Of a stretch of 35,502 nt of DNA, positions 15,519 through 24,633 are shown piece after piece. How positions within the stretch are numbered: position 1 is the stretch's first letter; every line of letters starts with the position of its first letter. Source of the stretch: Acetobacteraceae bacterium (GTDB lineage: Bacteria; Pseudomonadota; Alphaproteobacteria; Acetobacterales; Acetobacteraceae); NCBI GenBank assembly GCA_025452005.1, contig JANWJK010000095.1, positions 1 to 35,502 on the forward strand, given 5' to 3'. The translations under genes and the position numbers were made by a program. Under the pieces are notes generated by a model. That model was not told where the DNA came from. It saw only the letters and a list, made by a program, of their open reading frames with translations, and made no database searches.

Positions 15519-16268
15519 CTATCTGGCGACGACGATCCGGTAGAGCACCGCGTTCGGGTGCTCGGGCGTACCGGCACTCACCCGCTCGACCCGCACCGCA
15601 GGGCTCACGCCGGGAGGGTAGATGAGGCGCCCCGCGCTCGGCGCACTTCTGACCGCGGGTCCGCCCGGCCCGGGCCGGTCGAAGAATGCATGGTCGCGGA
15701 CCACGGCGATGGGCACCTGATTGCCGAAATTGGTCAGGCTTGCGGGCACCTCGCCGGCCGCCGCACGGCGGGCGACGATCCGCGGATTCTGGAAAAACGT
15801 CGCGCCCTCGGTCGGATCCGGCAATCGCCCCTGCTGTATCAGGTTGACGATGGTCGCGATGGTTGCGGACTGCGTGGCCGACAGCGGCGGCAGATTGCGC
15901 CATTGCCCGCCCGCGCGGCCGACCGGCTCGAACTGACCCGGGCTTTCGATCGCGACCCTGACGGTGGAACCGAAGCGGCCAGAAACCACTCGGTTCAGCA
16001 CCGCGTATATGACGGCCGCCAAGCCCTCCTCCCCCTGATTGCCCGCCTCGGCATACGCCACGCGGCCAAGGGCGTCCCGATCCTCCGCGCTCAGCAGCAC
16101 CGAACACAACGGCGAGGTGCAACTCGGCGAGGCAGCGGCTCCGCGCGCTGTCCCCGCCGGAACGCTGTCGGCGAGTGCCCATCCGGGAAGCAGCGACAGG
16201 CCGCCCGAAAGTCCGAGCAGCAATCGAAACACGACACGCGAAGCCTTCGACTGCCGGCGCGGCTTCAT
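15519..16268 (-). CDS. Exported cell-wall hydrolase, SleB-like (Hydrolase_2)
   Basis: Probable peptidoglycan hydrolase of 249 residues. The ATG at 16268 follows an AAGGGAG site; the track start at 16364 is unsupported. The N-terminus is a signal peptide: basic residues (MKPRRQSKASR), hydrophobic VVFRLLLGLSGGLSLLPG, and a probable cleavage after ALA before DSVPAG. The conserved SleB/CwlJ core starts near residue 60 with LGRVAYAEAGNQGEEGLAAV, where the Glu of YAEA is the expected catalytic acid, followed by IYAVLNRVVSGRFG and SPGQFEPVG. The rest of the family domain is less clear, and the C-terminal 70 residues (VRDHAFFDRPGPGG onward) are not assigned. In Gram-negatives such proteins are thought to act on periplasmic peptidoglycan. 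It is divergent from the Cys-rich protein gene. Confidence 0.83.
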   Translation of the reverse strand: MKPRRQSKASRVVFRLLLGLSGGLSLLPGWALADSVPAGTARGAAASPSCTSPLCSVLLSAEDRDALGRVAYAEAGNQGEEGLAAVIYAVLNRVVSGRFGSTVRVAIESPGQFEPVGRAGGQWRNLPPLSATQSATIATIVNLIQQGRLPDPTEGATFFQNPRIVARRAAAGEVPASLTNFGNQVPIAVVRDHAFFDRPGPGGPAVRSAPSAGRLIYPPGVSPAVRVERVSAGTPEHPNAVLYRIVVAR

Positions 16269-16411
16269 GAGCGCTCCCTTTCGGCAAAGCTTTCCGGATC
16301 GATTACGCATGAACGCGAGCCGGTTCAAGGAGCGGGCAACTCTGCACGCGGTCGCCTTGCTCATTGGGGCGCTATCCGGCGATCATCGCTGCCGCGAACA
16401 GGGAGCCCACC

Positions 16412-16909
16412 ATGGCAGCATTTCGGTTTCACGCCTCGGCATTGCTCGTGCTGCTGATCCCTCTGGTGCTCGGCGTGGCTGCGGGAAGCGCGAGCGCGCA
16501 GCAGCCGACCCAGCCGCAGGCAGACGCGATCCGTCAGTCGTGCCGCTCCGACTACCAGGCGCATTGCGCGAGCGTGCCGACCGGCGGCAGTGCCGCCCTG
16601 CAATGCTTGCAGCAGAACCTTGCCGTTCTGTCGTCGGCCTGCCGAACGGCGGTGAGCGCGACCGAGGGCTCGGGTGCGTCGTACCCGCCGGCAGCCGCAT
16701 CGCAGGGCGGCCCTGCGCCGACCGCGCGACCCTCGATGACGCCGCGTCAGCAGGCCATGATGATGCGCAACGCCTGCGGCGGTGATTTCCGCACCCATTG
16801 CCGAGGTGTGGCCCTGGGCGGGGGCAGGGCACTGGCGTGCCTGGCAGATCATAGTGAGAGCCTCTCGGCGCCATGCCGAGAGGCGCTGGCCGCGGCGCGC
16901 GGACGGTAA
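16412..16909 (+). CDS. Exported cysteine-rich repeat protein
   Basis: Secreted or periplasmic protein of 165 residues. The ATG at 16412 has AGGGAG 6 bases upstream and opens a signal peptide (MAAFRFHASALLVLLIPLVL, cleavage near SASA-QQ). The mature part contains two copies of a four-cysteine unit with identical spacing: SCRSDYQAHCASVPTGGSAA continuing to CLQQN and CRTAV, and ACGGDFRTHCRGVALGGGRA continuing to CLADH and CREAL. This is the pattern of the cysteine-rich repeat known from eukaryotic Golgi glycoprotein 1 (Pfam Cys_rich_FGFR) and common in proteobacterial exported proteins of unknown role. A Pro/Ala-rich linker joins the two units. The cysteines probably form disulfides in the periplasm. 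The end overlaps the next gene by 37 bp, suggesting cotranscription with the glycosyltransferase. Confidence 0.82.
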   Translation: MAAFRFHASALLVLLIPLVLGVAAGSASAQQPTQPQADAIRQSCRSDYQAHCASVPTGGSAALQCLQQNLAVLSSACRTAVSATEGSGASYPPAAASQGGPAPTARPSMTPRQQAMMMRNACGGDFRTHCRGVALGGGRALACLADHSESLSAPCREALAAARGR

Positions 16910-18096
16910 GCCACCTGGCTCAGGGTGCTGAGGGCCGGGCTTTCCGGCTGCCGCGCTGGCACCCGATCATCGTCTTGGCGGTGGTGTTGTGGGCGGGGCT
17001 GGTGCTCGGCGCCTCCATCGCGGTGCTGCGCCAGCCGGGGCGATCGATCTTCGACGTCTATCGCGACGCCGCGGCCCACTGGTGGGCGGCGGAGCCGCTG
17101 TACGGGCCGGGGATGCGAGCCTTCGTCTATCTGACATCGGCCCCCCTGCTCTTCAGCCCGTTCGCCGCCCTGGGACCGCCGCTCGACGATCTGGCATGGC
17201 GCTTCTTCTCCGTGGCGGTCTTCCTGTGGAGCGCATTCCGCCTGGTGCGGGTGGCGCGGCCATCCGGCGCGGGCGTTGCGATGGCGGCCATCATGCTGCT
17301 GATGCTGCCCGTTGCCGGCGTGGACGTGCAGCGCGGCCAGGCCACGGTGGCGATGGCCGGATGGGTGTTTCTCGGCGCCGCCGATGCCGCTGGCCGGCGC
17401 TGGATCCTGGCGGCGCTGTGGTTCTGCCTGGCACTGGCGCTGAAGCCGCTGGCGCTGGTGCCGCTGCTGCTGTTCGCAGCGGCGTTCCCGCCGCTTCGCC
17501 TGCCATTGGCGGCGGGTGTCGCGCTGGTGCTGGCGGTGCCGTTCCTGCATCCGGATCCGTCCTACGTGGCAGCGCAGGACGTGGCGATGGTGCGCACGCT
17601 GACGCACGCCGCCGACCTTGGCGTCACGCGCTTCAACGACATCGGGATGATGCTCCATCGCTTCGGAATCGATCTTCCGAACACCGCGCTGCTGGCGTTG
17701 CGGGCGGCGGCGGCGGTGGCGGCGCTTGCTTTGACGATGGCGACGGTGCGACGGGCGGCAATACCGACGCGCGCGCTGGTCGTGCTGGCGATCGCGATGG
17801 CGTACCTCATGCTGTTCAATCCGCGCACCGAGCTGGGCAGCTACCTGGGGCTGGCCGCGGTGATCGGCGTCTTCATGGTGCGTGACGAGCCTGCGTCATG
17901 GACGGAGCGGGTCTGGCTTGGCGCGACGATCCTGGCGATGGGCACGCAGGCCTATGGCGAGTGGATCTATCGGCCGACGGATGTCTGGCTCAAGCCGTTC
18001 CTTGCCCTTGTGTTCGTGGTCTGGCTCGCCGACGGGATCCTGCGGCCGCGCGCGGCCCCGCGTTTGCTCGCCAGCCCCGTGCCCGCAGAGTGTTGA
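16873..18096 (+). CDS. Multi-span membrane glycosyltransferase, GT87-like
   Basis: Integral membrane protein of 407 residues with about ten hydrophobic segments. The luminal/periplasmic loop after the first segment, SIFDVYRDAAAHWWAAEPLY followed by YLTSAPLLFSPFAAL, is the typical signature of GT87/GT-C transferases that use polyprenyl-phosphate sugars. LALKPLALVPLLLF in the middle is also characteristic, as is the FNPRTELGSYLGL region near the end. The start used is the ATG at 16873, which overlaps the preceding gene; no strong ribosome site is seen and no other ATG follows before the first membrane segment, so translation is probably coupled to the upstream gene. No other cell-envelope glycan genes are adjacent. 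Acceptor and sugar are unknown. Confidence 0.78.
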   Translation: MPRGAGRGARTVSHLAQGAEGRAFRLPRWHPIIVLAVVLWAGLVLGASIAVLRQPGRSIFDVYRDAAAHWWAAEPLYGPGMRAFVYLTSAPLLFSPFAALGPPLDDLAWRFFSVAVFLWSAFRLVRVARPSGAGVAMAAIMLLMLPVAGVDVQRGQATVAMAGWVFLGAADAAGRRWILAALWFCLALALKPLALVPLLLFAAAFPPLRLPLAAGVALVLAVPFLHPDPSYVAAQDVAMVRTLTHAADLGVTRFNDIGMMLHRFGIDLPNTALLALRAAAAVAALALTMATVRRAAIPTRALVVLAIAMAYLMLFNPRTELGSYLGLAAVIGVFMVRDEPASWTERVWLGATILAMGTQAYGEWIYRPTDVWLKPFLALVFVVWLADGILRPRAAPRLLASPVPAEC

Positions 18097-18162
18097 CGGC
18101 GTTTCTTGCAATCCCGCGCCGGCGCCCCAGGTTCCGATCCTGCACCAGCAGGAGAGTCCGAC

Positions 18163-18594
18163 ATGGCAAGCATCAAGCGGCACGCCAGCGCCGAATGGCA
18201 AGGCAGTGGCAAGGACGGCAAGGGCAGCCTCACCACGCAGAGTGCGACCCTGAAGGATACGGCCTACTCGTTCAACGCCCGGTTCGGCGACGGCAAGGGC
18301 ACCAACCCCGAGGAGCTGATTGCCGCGGCGCATGCCGGCTGCTTCAGCATGGCGACGGCGTTCCAGCTCAGCGGCGCGGGCCACCCGCCCGAGAGACTGC
18401 ATTGCGATGCAACCCTGACGATGGAACAGGAAGGCGCCGGCTGGAAGATTGCCGCGGTGCACCTTGTGCTTCGCGCGCGCGTCCCGGGCATCGATGCGAC
18501 AAAGTTCCAGGAGCTCGCGGCTGGGGCGAAGGCAAATTGCCCGGTGTCAAAGGTACTGAATGCCGCGATCACGCTGGACGCGAAGCTGGAGTAA
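18163..18594 (+). CDS. osmC: OsmC family peroxiredoxin / organic hydroperoxide reductase
   Basis: Protein of 143 residues of the OsmC/Ohr family, which reduces organic peroxides through two cysteines. The ATG at 18163 follows CAGGAGA at good spacing; the earlier track start at 18106 is not supported. Landmarks are RFGDGKGTNPEELIAAAHAG with the catalytic Arg40 and a Glu, the peroxidatic Cys60 in HAGCFSM, and the resolving Cys126 in KANCPVSKVLN. Both cysteines and the Arg are intact, so the enzyme should be active. The pattern with SATLKDTAYSFNARF is closer to the OsmC than the Ohr branch. It probably detoxifies peroxides in the cytoplasm. The upstream spacer is 66 bp, and the next gene starts 139 bp downstream. 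Confidence 0.92.
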   Translation: MASIKRHASAEWQGSGKDGKGSLTTQSATLKDTAYSFNARFGDGKGTNPEELIAAAHAGCFSMATAFQLSGAGHPPERLHCDATLTMEQEGAGWKIAAVHLVLRARVPGIDATKFQELAAGAKANCPVSKVLNAAITLDAKLE

Positions 18595-18733
18595 ACCGCG
18601 CGCAGCGGCGAGCTGATGGCATCCTCACAAGATCGCGAGTAAGCCAGAGCTGAAGCGTACCTGGTTCATCCAAGAGCAATGGTGTCGGCTGCGCGCTATT
18701 CTACTTCGCGCACCGGGAAGCTATGCTTGCCGC

Positions 18734-19045
18734 ATGACGGAGACGCTTGTTCAGGTCGAGGGCCGGCTCGAATCCGGCTCGGTCCCGGCGTTCCAGGCTC
18801 GTCTGGCTGCGGCCAGCCCACTCGGCACCGAGAAGCTCGTGCTCGATCTGTCTCGCGTCAGCTTCATCGGCAGCGCGGCCTTGCGAGCGATACTGGTGGC
18901 CGCGAAGCGGCTCGGCGTCTCCGGCGGGCGGCTCGCGATCTTCGCGCCGCCGCACATTGCCGAGATGTTCGCGGTCTCCGGACTGGACGCGGTACTGCCC
19001 GTTCGCCTCAGTCTGGCGCAGGCGCAGGAGGCGTTGGCAGACTAG
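18734..19045 (+). CDS. STAS-domain protein (anti-sigma factor antagonist-like)
   Basis: Single STAS domain of 103 residues, the fold of SpoIIAA/RsbV, which in partner-switching pathways is phosphorylated on a serine by an anti-sigma kinase. The motif LVLDLSRVSFIGSAALRAIL contains the position normally phosphorylated (Ser in FIGSAAL). No partner kinase of the RsbW type or sigma-factor gene is visible nearby. The gene converges on the giant histidine kinase gene with 4 bp between the stops, so the two could be linked in function but not in one transcript. The start at 18734 has only a weak GGGAAG further upstream than usual. STAS proteins can also act in lipid or transporter contexts, so the role is unassigned. 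Confidence 0.83.
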   Translation: MTETLVQVEGRLESGSVPAFQARLAAASPLGTEKLVLDLSRVSFIGSAALRAILVAAKRLGVSGGRLAIFAPPHIAEMFAVSGLDAVLPVRLSLAQAQEALAD

Positions 19046-19049
19046 GCGG

Positions 19050-22000
19050 TCAGGAGTTGCGCGGTAGCCGTATCGTGAACTCGCTGTACTCGCCGACCTT
19101 GCTGTCCACAGCGATGCTGCCGCCATGTTGCTGCGTGATTATATCGTAGCTGATCGACAGACCGAGGCCGGTGCCTTCGCCGGTCGGCTTCGTCGTGAAG
19201 AACGGCTGGAACAGCTTGTCCCTGATGTCAGCCGGAATGCCGATGCCGTTGTCCCACACGCGGATTTCCACCGCATCGCCGGTATCATGGGTGGTGACCT
19301 TCAGGGTCGGCACGAACCTGGCGTCCCCGCCTTCACGCGCCCGCCTCGTGGTCGCGTAGAAGCCGTTGGCGAAGAGGTTCAGGAACACCCGCGTGATGTC
19401 CTGCGGGTTGACCTCGATCGGGGCGATGCCCTCGCCGAAGTCGCGTTCCAGGGTGATGTTGAAACTCTGATCCTGCGCGCGGGCGCCGTGATAGGCGAGG
19501 TTCAGCGCCTCATCGATCAGCACGTTCAGATCGACCATGCGCCGTTCGCCCGATGAGCCGCGTGAATGGTCAAGCATGCTCCTGACGATACCGTCGGCAC
19601 GCTGCCCATGTTGGACGACCTTTTCCAGATTGCCCTTGAGAAGCGCCGTCAGGTCATCGACCTCCGTCCGGGCGGTCTCCCCAAGCGGTTCGGGGGCAAG
19701 CACCTCCCGCAACTCGTCGATCAGTTCGGTGGACAGTGCGGAGAAATTGTTGACGAAGTTGAGCGGGTTCTTGATCTCGTGCGCGATGCCCGCGGTGAGT
19801 TTGCCGAGCGAGGCCATCTTTTCCGCCTGGATCAGATTGGCCTGCGCGGTCCGCAGTTCGCACAGGGCGGTTTCGGCAGCGTCCCTTGCCGCTCGTATCT
19901 CGACCTCGGAACGCTTGCGCTCGGTGATGTCGGAGAAGATCAGCACGAAGCCGCCGTCCGGCACCGGGTTGCGGCGGATTTCGATCACTCTGCCGTCCGG
20001 CCGCGTGCGCTCATAGCCGTAGGCTTGGCCGGTACTGGCGACCAGCTCATCAATCTGCTCAACCGTATCGACACCCGGCCCAAAGTCGCCGCGCGCTGCA
20101 AGGAAGCGGAGGTGTTCCTCATAGGTGCGATGCTGTCCGAGAAGGGCGTCGGGCAAGTCGAAGATCTCCTGGAACTTGCGGTTCCATGCGACCAGCTGTT
20201 GTGTTTCGTTGAACATTGCGACGCCGTCGCCCATATTCTCGAATGTGACGCGCAATTCGGCCTGACGTTGTGCGAGTTCATCGGTGCGGGCACGTAACTC
20301 ATCCAACAGGCGGGCGTTTTCCATCGCAATTACTGCTTGCGCGGCGAAGTTCCCGAGCAGGGTGATTTCTTTCTCGGAGAATGCTCGTACCTCGCGGCGA
20401 AAAATAACGAAGACCCCGACAACGGCGTTGTCCTTGTACAATGCTACCCACAGGGCTGTGCGAGCCCCGAGACGTTCAACAGTAACCACGCGCGAGGGGA
20501 TCCGCTGACGGTAGGCGTCTGTATCGACCAGATCAAGGATGTGCACAACGCGTTCGCCATTAACAACGCGCCCCAGCGCACTGCCCGGCTCAGGCATAAT
20601 CGGGGTGGCAGTAGGGGAATACTCGAACCCATAGTGGTTGGCAACAACTTTGAAAGCCGTGCCATCAAAGATAGCTAGATTGCCAAATGCCGCATCACAC
20701 AACCGTATCGCCTTTTCCAACATCGCATCGAACACCGGCGTCAGGTTGCCGGGCGACGCGTTGATCACCTGCAACACCTCGGCGGTGGCGGTCTGTTGTT
20801 CCAGCGCTTCTCGCTGCTCGTTGATCAGCCGCGCGTTCTCCATCGCGATGACCGCTTGCGCAGCGAAGTTTTCCAGCAAGGCGACCTGCTTTTCCGTAAA
20901 CGGCCGGACCTCACGGCGATGCACGTTGATGACGCCGAGCAGTGCGCCTTCCTTACGCAACGCGACCGCCAGCCAGCTGCGGATCCCACGAAGTTCGAGC
21001 CGTTCGCGAGCCCGTGCGTTGGTCAGGAACGCCTCGGTTTCCCACACATCGACCAAATGGGTGACCGAAGCCCCCTGAGCGATCGCTTCGTAAAGGCCGT
21101 CCGGGTGGCTCGGGCCAAGCCGCTCCAGTTCCTCGAGGATGCCTGCCGGGGCGTGTGTAGCGACTAGGTTTAGGACGGAGCCATCGAAGGTGCGAACGGC
21201 TGCCTCGTCGGCTTCGCAAAGCGTGGCTGCCCGCTCTACGATTGCGTCGAACACCGGCACGAGATCGCCGGGCGAAGCATTGATGACCTCCAACACCTCT
21301 GCGGTCGCGGTCTGCCGTTCCAACGCCTCTCGCTGCTCGTTCAATAGCCGAGCGTTTTCCATCGCGATCACCGCCTGGGCGGTGAAGTTTTCCAGCAGTG
21401 CGACCTGCCTGTCGGTGAACGGCCGCACCTCCTGGCGGAAGATGTTGAACATGCCTATCAGGGCATTCCCCTGGCGCAGCGCGACCAGCAGCTGCGTGCG
21501 GGCACCGCCCAGGTCGGCAACGGCGCGGCGGCTTGGAATTCCGAGCCGATATGCCTCGTCGGCAGTGATGTCGGCCACGTGGACAAGGTCTTCGCCTTGC
21601 ACGAGCCGATAGGAGGACGATCCCTGCTCAGGCCGTACGGGTCGGCTCAGGAACTCGGCGAGGCGCGGATCCAGTCCGCGCGAAGCCACCGGGTGGAAGT
21701 ACTGGCCGTCGAAGGTGTTGAAGACACCAAATGCTGAATCGCAAAGCCGGATGGCCTTCTCCAGCATTGCGTCGAACACCGGCTGTAGATCGCCCGGCGA
21801 TTGGTTGATCACCTGCAACACTTCGGCGGTCGCAGTCTGCTGCTCCAGTGCCTCGCGCTGCTCGGTCAGCAGCCGCGCGTTCTCCATCGCGATCACGGCT
21901 TGGGCAGCGAAGTTCTCCAGCAGGGCGATCTGCTTGTCAGAGAATACCCGGACCTCCGGGCGGAATGCGCTGATAAAGCCCAGCAGGGCACCGTCTTTAC

Positions 22001-24605
22001 TCAGTGGCACCAGAAGCATGGTGCGTGCATCGGTGCTCTCCACCACTGCGTCGCCCCATGCGCTGTTCGGTCCACGCCCGATCGCACGGATGTCCGCGAC
22101 TTGAACGAAACGTTCACCGTCCACGAGGCGTTGTCGCGCGCGGTTCGGCCCGGCAGGTTCGCTGAACAACGCCGTGATTGAGTTTGGCCAGCCATGGGTC
22201 GCCACCGCGCGGAAATACGTGCCGTCAAAGAGCACCAATGACCCGATCGCGGCGCCGCACAGTGTGTGCGCCTTGTCCAGGATCGCCTCGAACACCGGCG
22301 TGAGATTGCCGGGGTTCGCGTTGATCACCTGCAACACTTCGGCGGTCGCGGTCTGCTGTTCCAGCGCCTCCCGCTGCTCGGTCAGCAGCCGCGCATTCTC
22401 CATCGCGATCACCGCCTGCGCGGCAAAGTTCTTTACAAGCGCGATTTGTTTGTCGGAGAATGGGCGCACCTCCTTCCGGAAGATTATAAACACCCCCAAC
22501 AGGGCATCATCTCCACGCAGCGCAACAAAGAGCGTCGTACGCGCTCCGTCCTGATGGATGTTCGGTGAGGACGGGGGCGGCGGCAGGAGCGGATCGGTGA
22601 TATCCGGGATGTGCACGATGTCAGCACCCCGGGCGATCTGGTCATAGGCGATACTCGCGCTTGGTCGAACCGGTCCGCGTTTGCGCAAGGCATCCACCAA
22701 GCCACTCGACATCCCCCGCGTCACACCGAACTGAAAATATTCACCATCGAAGGGCACGAGGCTGCCGAACGCCGCCTCGCACAGCCGCATCGCCTTTTCC
22801 AGCATTGCGTCGAAGACCGGCGCCAGGTTCCCCGGCGAGGCGTTGATCACCTGCAACACCTCCGCCGTAGCGGTCTGCTGCTCCAGCGCCTCCCTTTGCT
22901 CGGTGATCAGGCGCGCGTTCTCCATCGCGATAACCGCCTGCGCCGCAAAATTCTCCAACAGGACGATCTGCTTCTCGGAGAAAGGACCAGCCACCTTTCG
23001 GTAGCCGGTAAGGAATCCCAGCAGAGTGCCGTCCTTTCGTAACGGAACCATGAGACAGGCACGAAATCCCGAGGCCGTCACAAAGGCTGGAATGGCGGCA
23101 TCGTCGGGATCGACTGGGTATACCTGCATGTCCGGTATGTGGATTAGACGGTCGCCACGCAGCAACGCTCTCTGGGCGGTCAGGGGGCGATATGGCGTTC
23201 GTGCCATTACTTCCGCTTGGTTGCCGTAACCGCGCGTCGCCACGGCGCGGAAAAACGTTCCATCGTAGGTCGCCAGGGAACCCATATCGTATTTACAAAT
23301 CCTGTGCGCCTTCTCCAGGATCACCTCGAACACCGGCGCCAGATCGCCGGGCGAAGTGTTTATGACCTCCAGCACCTCTGACATCGCTGTCTGCTGCTCC
23401 AACGCCTCCCGCTGTTCGGTGATCAAGCGCGTATTCTCGATCGCGATCACAGCCTGATCGGCGAAGGTGCTGATGAGTTCGATCTGCCGATCAGTGAATG
23501 GCTCAACCCGCTGGCGCGCTAGCAAAATCACCCCAATTGGCACGCTTTCGCGTAACAACGGCATGGCGAGCGAGGTTCGCTGCTTGCCAAGCCGTATGGG
23601 TATATCTGGATAGCCTGGAACAGCAGCCACGTCGTGGATGTGGATGGTGCGGCCCTCAATCAAGGCTCTATGCGCCACAGCCGGCGTGTTTCGGTCTAAG
23701 GGAAATACCCCGAGGGCTTTTGCCGCAGCCTCGTATTCTGGTGGAAATCCACAATTTGCCCCCAACCATACTGTCTCGCCCTCGCGACGGACGATCACCG
23801 CTTGGTCAGCCTCGCAAAGCCGCGCCGCCGTTTGGACGACCGTATCCAGCACAGGTTGCAGATCGAAAGTGGATTGGCTGATCACCTTCAGCACGTCGCT
23901 GGTTACGGTTTGGTATTCCAGCGTTTCCTGAAGATCGCTCGTGCGGGTCTGCAACGCGCGATATGTCTCCGCACCAGTGATCGCGATCACCGCCTGCTCG
24001 GCGAAGGTTTGCAGCAGCGCAATCTGGCTGTCCGAGAATCCGCCGGGAGCCTGGGTGCCGATCGAAATAGCGCCGATCGCAAGGCCGTCTCGTATCAGCG
24101 GTACCGACACTTGCGACCGGTGCCCGAGTTCACGGATGAAGCCTGCCAGCTCGGAGTCCAGTCTCAGATCCCGGATGTGGACGATCTGCCGATCCAGGAT
24201 CGCCCGGCAAGAAATAGACCCGCGCGTCGGGCGCATGGGAAACAGTTGACTACATGCCGCCAATGGAGTGGCAGCCACGAACCTCTCGATGAGGTAGGAA
24301 GACCGAATGTGGACCAGGTGACCGTCATATTCGAACAGCGTTGCCGTCGGGACATTGCACAGTTCGGTCGCATGCCGAACGATCAGATCGAACACCGGCT
24401 GGGGATCGCCCGGCGAGGCCGACATCGCCTTCAGCACGTCGAGCGTCGCGGCCTGATTCTCGATCCGCTCGCCGAACTCGCTGTTGCGCAGGGCCAGTGC
24501 CTCGGCCAGCGCGGCCTTCTCCGACAGCGCCGCATCGAGCCTCTGCTGTAACACCGCGACGATGTTCTGAGGATCGGACGTTGCGTCGGTTTGTGGCAGG
24601 CTCAT
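19050..24605 (-). CDS. Giant sensor histidine kinase with eight GAF domains and one PAS domain
   Basis: Soluble sensor kinase of 1851 residues. The start at 24605 has GGGGGA 6 bases upstream. After a short coiled N-terminus come eight GAF modules, roughly residues 53-201, 234-381, 407-556, 579-731, 754-904, 927-1077, 1101-1250 and 1276-1426. Each starts with a variant of ATAEVLQVINASPG and ends with FAAQAVIAMENARL; the linkers are EQREALEQQT. A PAS-like domain (VTFENMGDGVAMFN, about 1452-1564) follows. The kinase core has the H-box KLTAGIAHEIKNPLNF with the phospho-acceptor His near 1609, an N-box near NLFANGFYAT, and G-boxes VWDNGIGIP and GEGTGLGLSIS, so it should be active. There is no membrane segment and no adjacent response regulator. 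It may be cotranscribed with the upstream SMP-30 gene, 28 bp away. Ligands are unknown. Confidence 0.93.
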   Translation of the reverse strand: MSLPQTDATSDPQNIVAVLQQRLDAALSEKAALAEALALRNSEFGERIENQAATLDVLKAMSASPGDPQPVFDLIVRHATELCNVPTATLFEYDGHLVHIRSSYLIERFVAATPLAACSQLFPMRPTRGSISCRAILDRQIVHIRDLRLDSELAGFIRELGHRSQVSVPLIRDGLAIGAISIGTQAPGGFSDSQIALLQTFAEQAVIAITGAETYRALQTRTSDLQETLEYQTVTSDVLKVISQSTFDLQPVLDTVVQTAARLCEADQAVIVRREGETVWLGANCGFPPEYEAAAKALGVFPLDRNTPAVAHRALIEGRTIHIHDVAAVPGYPDIPIRLGKQRTSLAMPLLRESVPIGVILLARQRVEPFTDRQIELISTFADQAVIAIENTRLITEQREALEQQTAMSEVLEVINTSPGDLAPVFEVILEKAHRICKYDMGSLATYDGTFFRAVATRGYGNQAEVMARTPYRPLTAQRALLRGDRLIHIPDMQVYPVDPDDAAIPAFVTASGFRACLMVPLRKDGTLLGFLTGYRKVAGPFSEKQIVLLENFAAQAVIAMENARLITEQREALEQQTATAEVLQVINASPGNLAPVFDAMLEKAMRLCEAAFGSLVPFDGEYFQFGVTRGMSSGLVDALRKRGPVRPSASIAYDQIARGADIVHIPDITDPLLPPPPSSPNIHQDGARTTLFVALRGDDALLGVFIIFRKEVRPFSDKQIALVKNFAAQAVIAMENARLLTEQREALEQQTATAEVLQVINANPGNLTPVFEAILDKAHTLCGAAIGSLVLFDGTYFRAVATHGWPNSITALFSEPAGPNRARQRLVDGERFVQVADIRAIGRGPNSAWGDAVVESTDARTMLLVPLSKDGALLGFISAFRPEVRVFSDKQIALLENFAAQAVIAMENARLLTEQREALEQQTATAEVLQVINQSPGDLQPVFDAMLEKAIRLCDSAFGVFNTFDGQYFHPVASRGLDPRLAEFLSRPVRPEQGSSSYRLVQGEDLVHVADITADEAYRLGIPSRRAVADLGGARTQLLVALRQGNALIGMFNIFRQEVRPFTDRQVALLENFTAQAVIAMENARLLNEQREALERQTATAEVLEVINASPGDLVPVFDAIVERAATLCEADEAAVRTFDGSVLNLVATHAPAGILEELERLGPSHPDGLYEAIAQGASVTHLVDVWETEAFLTNARARERLELRGIRSWLAVALRKEGALLGVINVHRREVRPFTEKQVALLENFAAQAVIAMENARLINEQREALEQQTATAEVLQVINASPGNLTPVFDAMLEKAIRLCDAAFGNLAIFDGTAFKVVANHYGFEYSPTATPIMPEPGSALGRVVNGERVVHILDLVDTDAYRQRIPSRVVTVERLGARTALWVALYKDNAVVGVFVIFRREVRAFSEKEITLLGNFAAQAVIAMENARLLDELRARTDELAQRQAELRVTFENMGDGVAMFNETQQLVAWNRKFQEIFDLPDALLGQHRTYEEHLRFLAARGDFGPGVDTVEQIDELVASTGQAYGYERTRPDGRVIEIRRNPVPDGGFVLIFSDITERKRSEVEIRAARDAAETALCELRTAQANLIQAEKMASLGKLTAGIAHEIKNPLNFVNNFSALSTELIDELREVLAPEPLGETARTEVDDLTALLKGNLEKVVQHGQRADGIVRSMLDHSRGSSGERRMVDLNVLIDEALNLAYHGARAQDQSFNITLERDFGEGIAPIEVNPQDITRVFLNLFANGFYATTRRAREGGDARFVPTLKVTTHDTGDAVEIRVWDNGIGIPADIRDKLFQPFFTTKPTGEGTGLGLSISYDIITQQHGGSIAVDSKVGEYSEFTIRLPRNS
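20305..24010 (-). repeat. Tandem GAF-encoding DNA repeat, about 510-540 bp period
   Basis: Within the kinase gene, the segment encoding the GAF end and linker recurs at nearly constant spacing. Versions of GCGTTCTCCATCGCGATCAC occur near 20313, 20842, 21352, 21882, 22403, 22916 and 23433, with a diverged one near 23970. Linkers at about 22346-22415 and 22871-22940 differ at only a handful of bases over 70, while the sensor part of each module is much more divergent. This pattern suggests module duplication with either gene conversion or strong constraint on the linkers. Confidence 0.8.
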
Positions 24606-24633
24606 TCGCTTCCCCCGATCGCTTCAGTCTTCC

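Noticed and set aside
14268-16457. 729-residue plus-strand ORF
   Set aside because: Runs antisense to the thiolase and SleB-like genes and ends inside the Cys-rich gene in another frame; no recognisable domain.
20305-24010. Regular repeat array that might suggest CRISPR
   Set aside because: Period of over 500 bp, continuous coding frame and GAF domain content show a protein module repeat.
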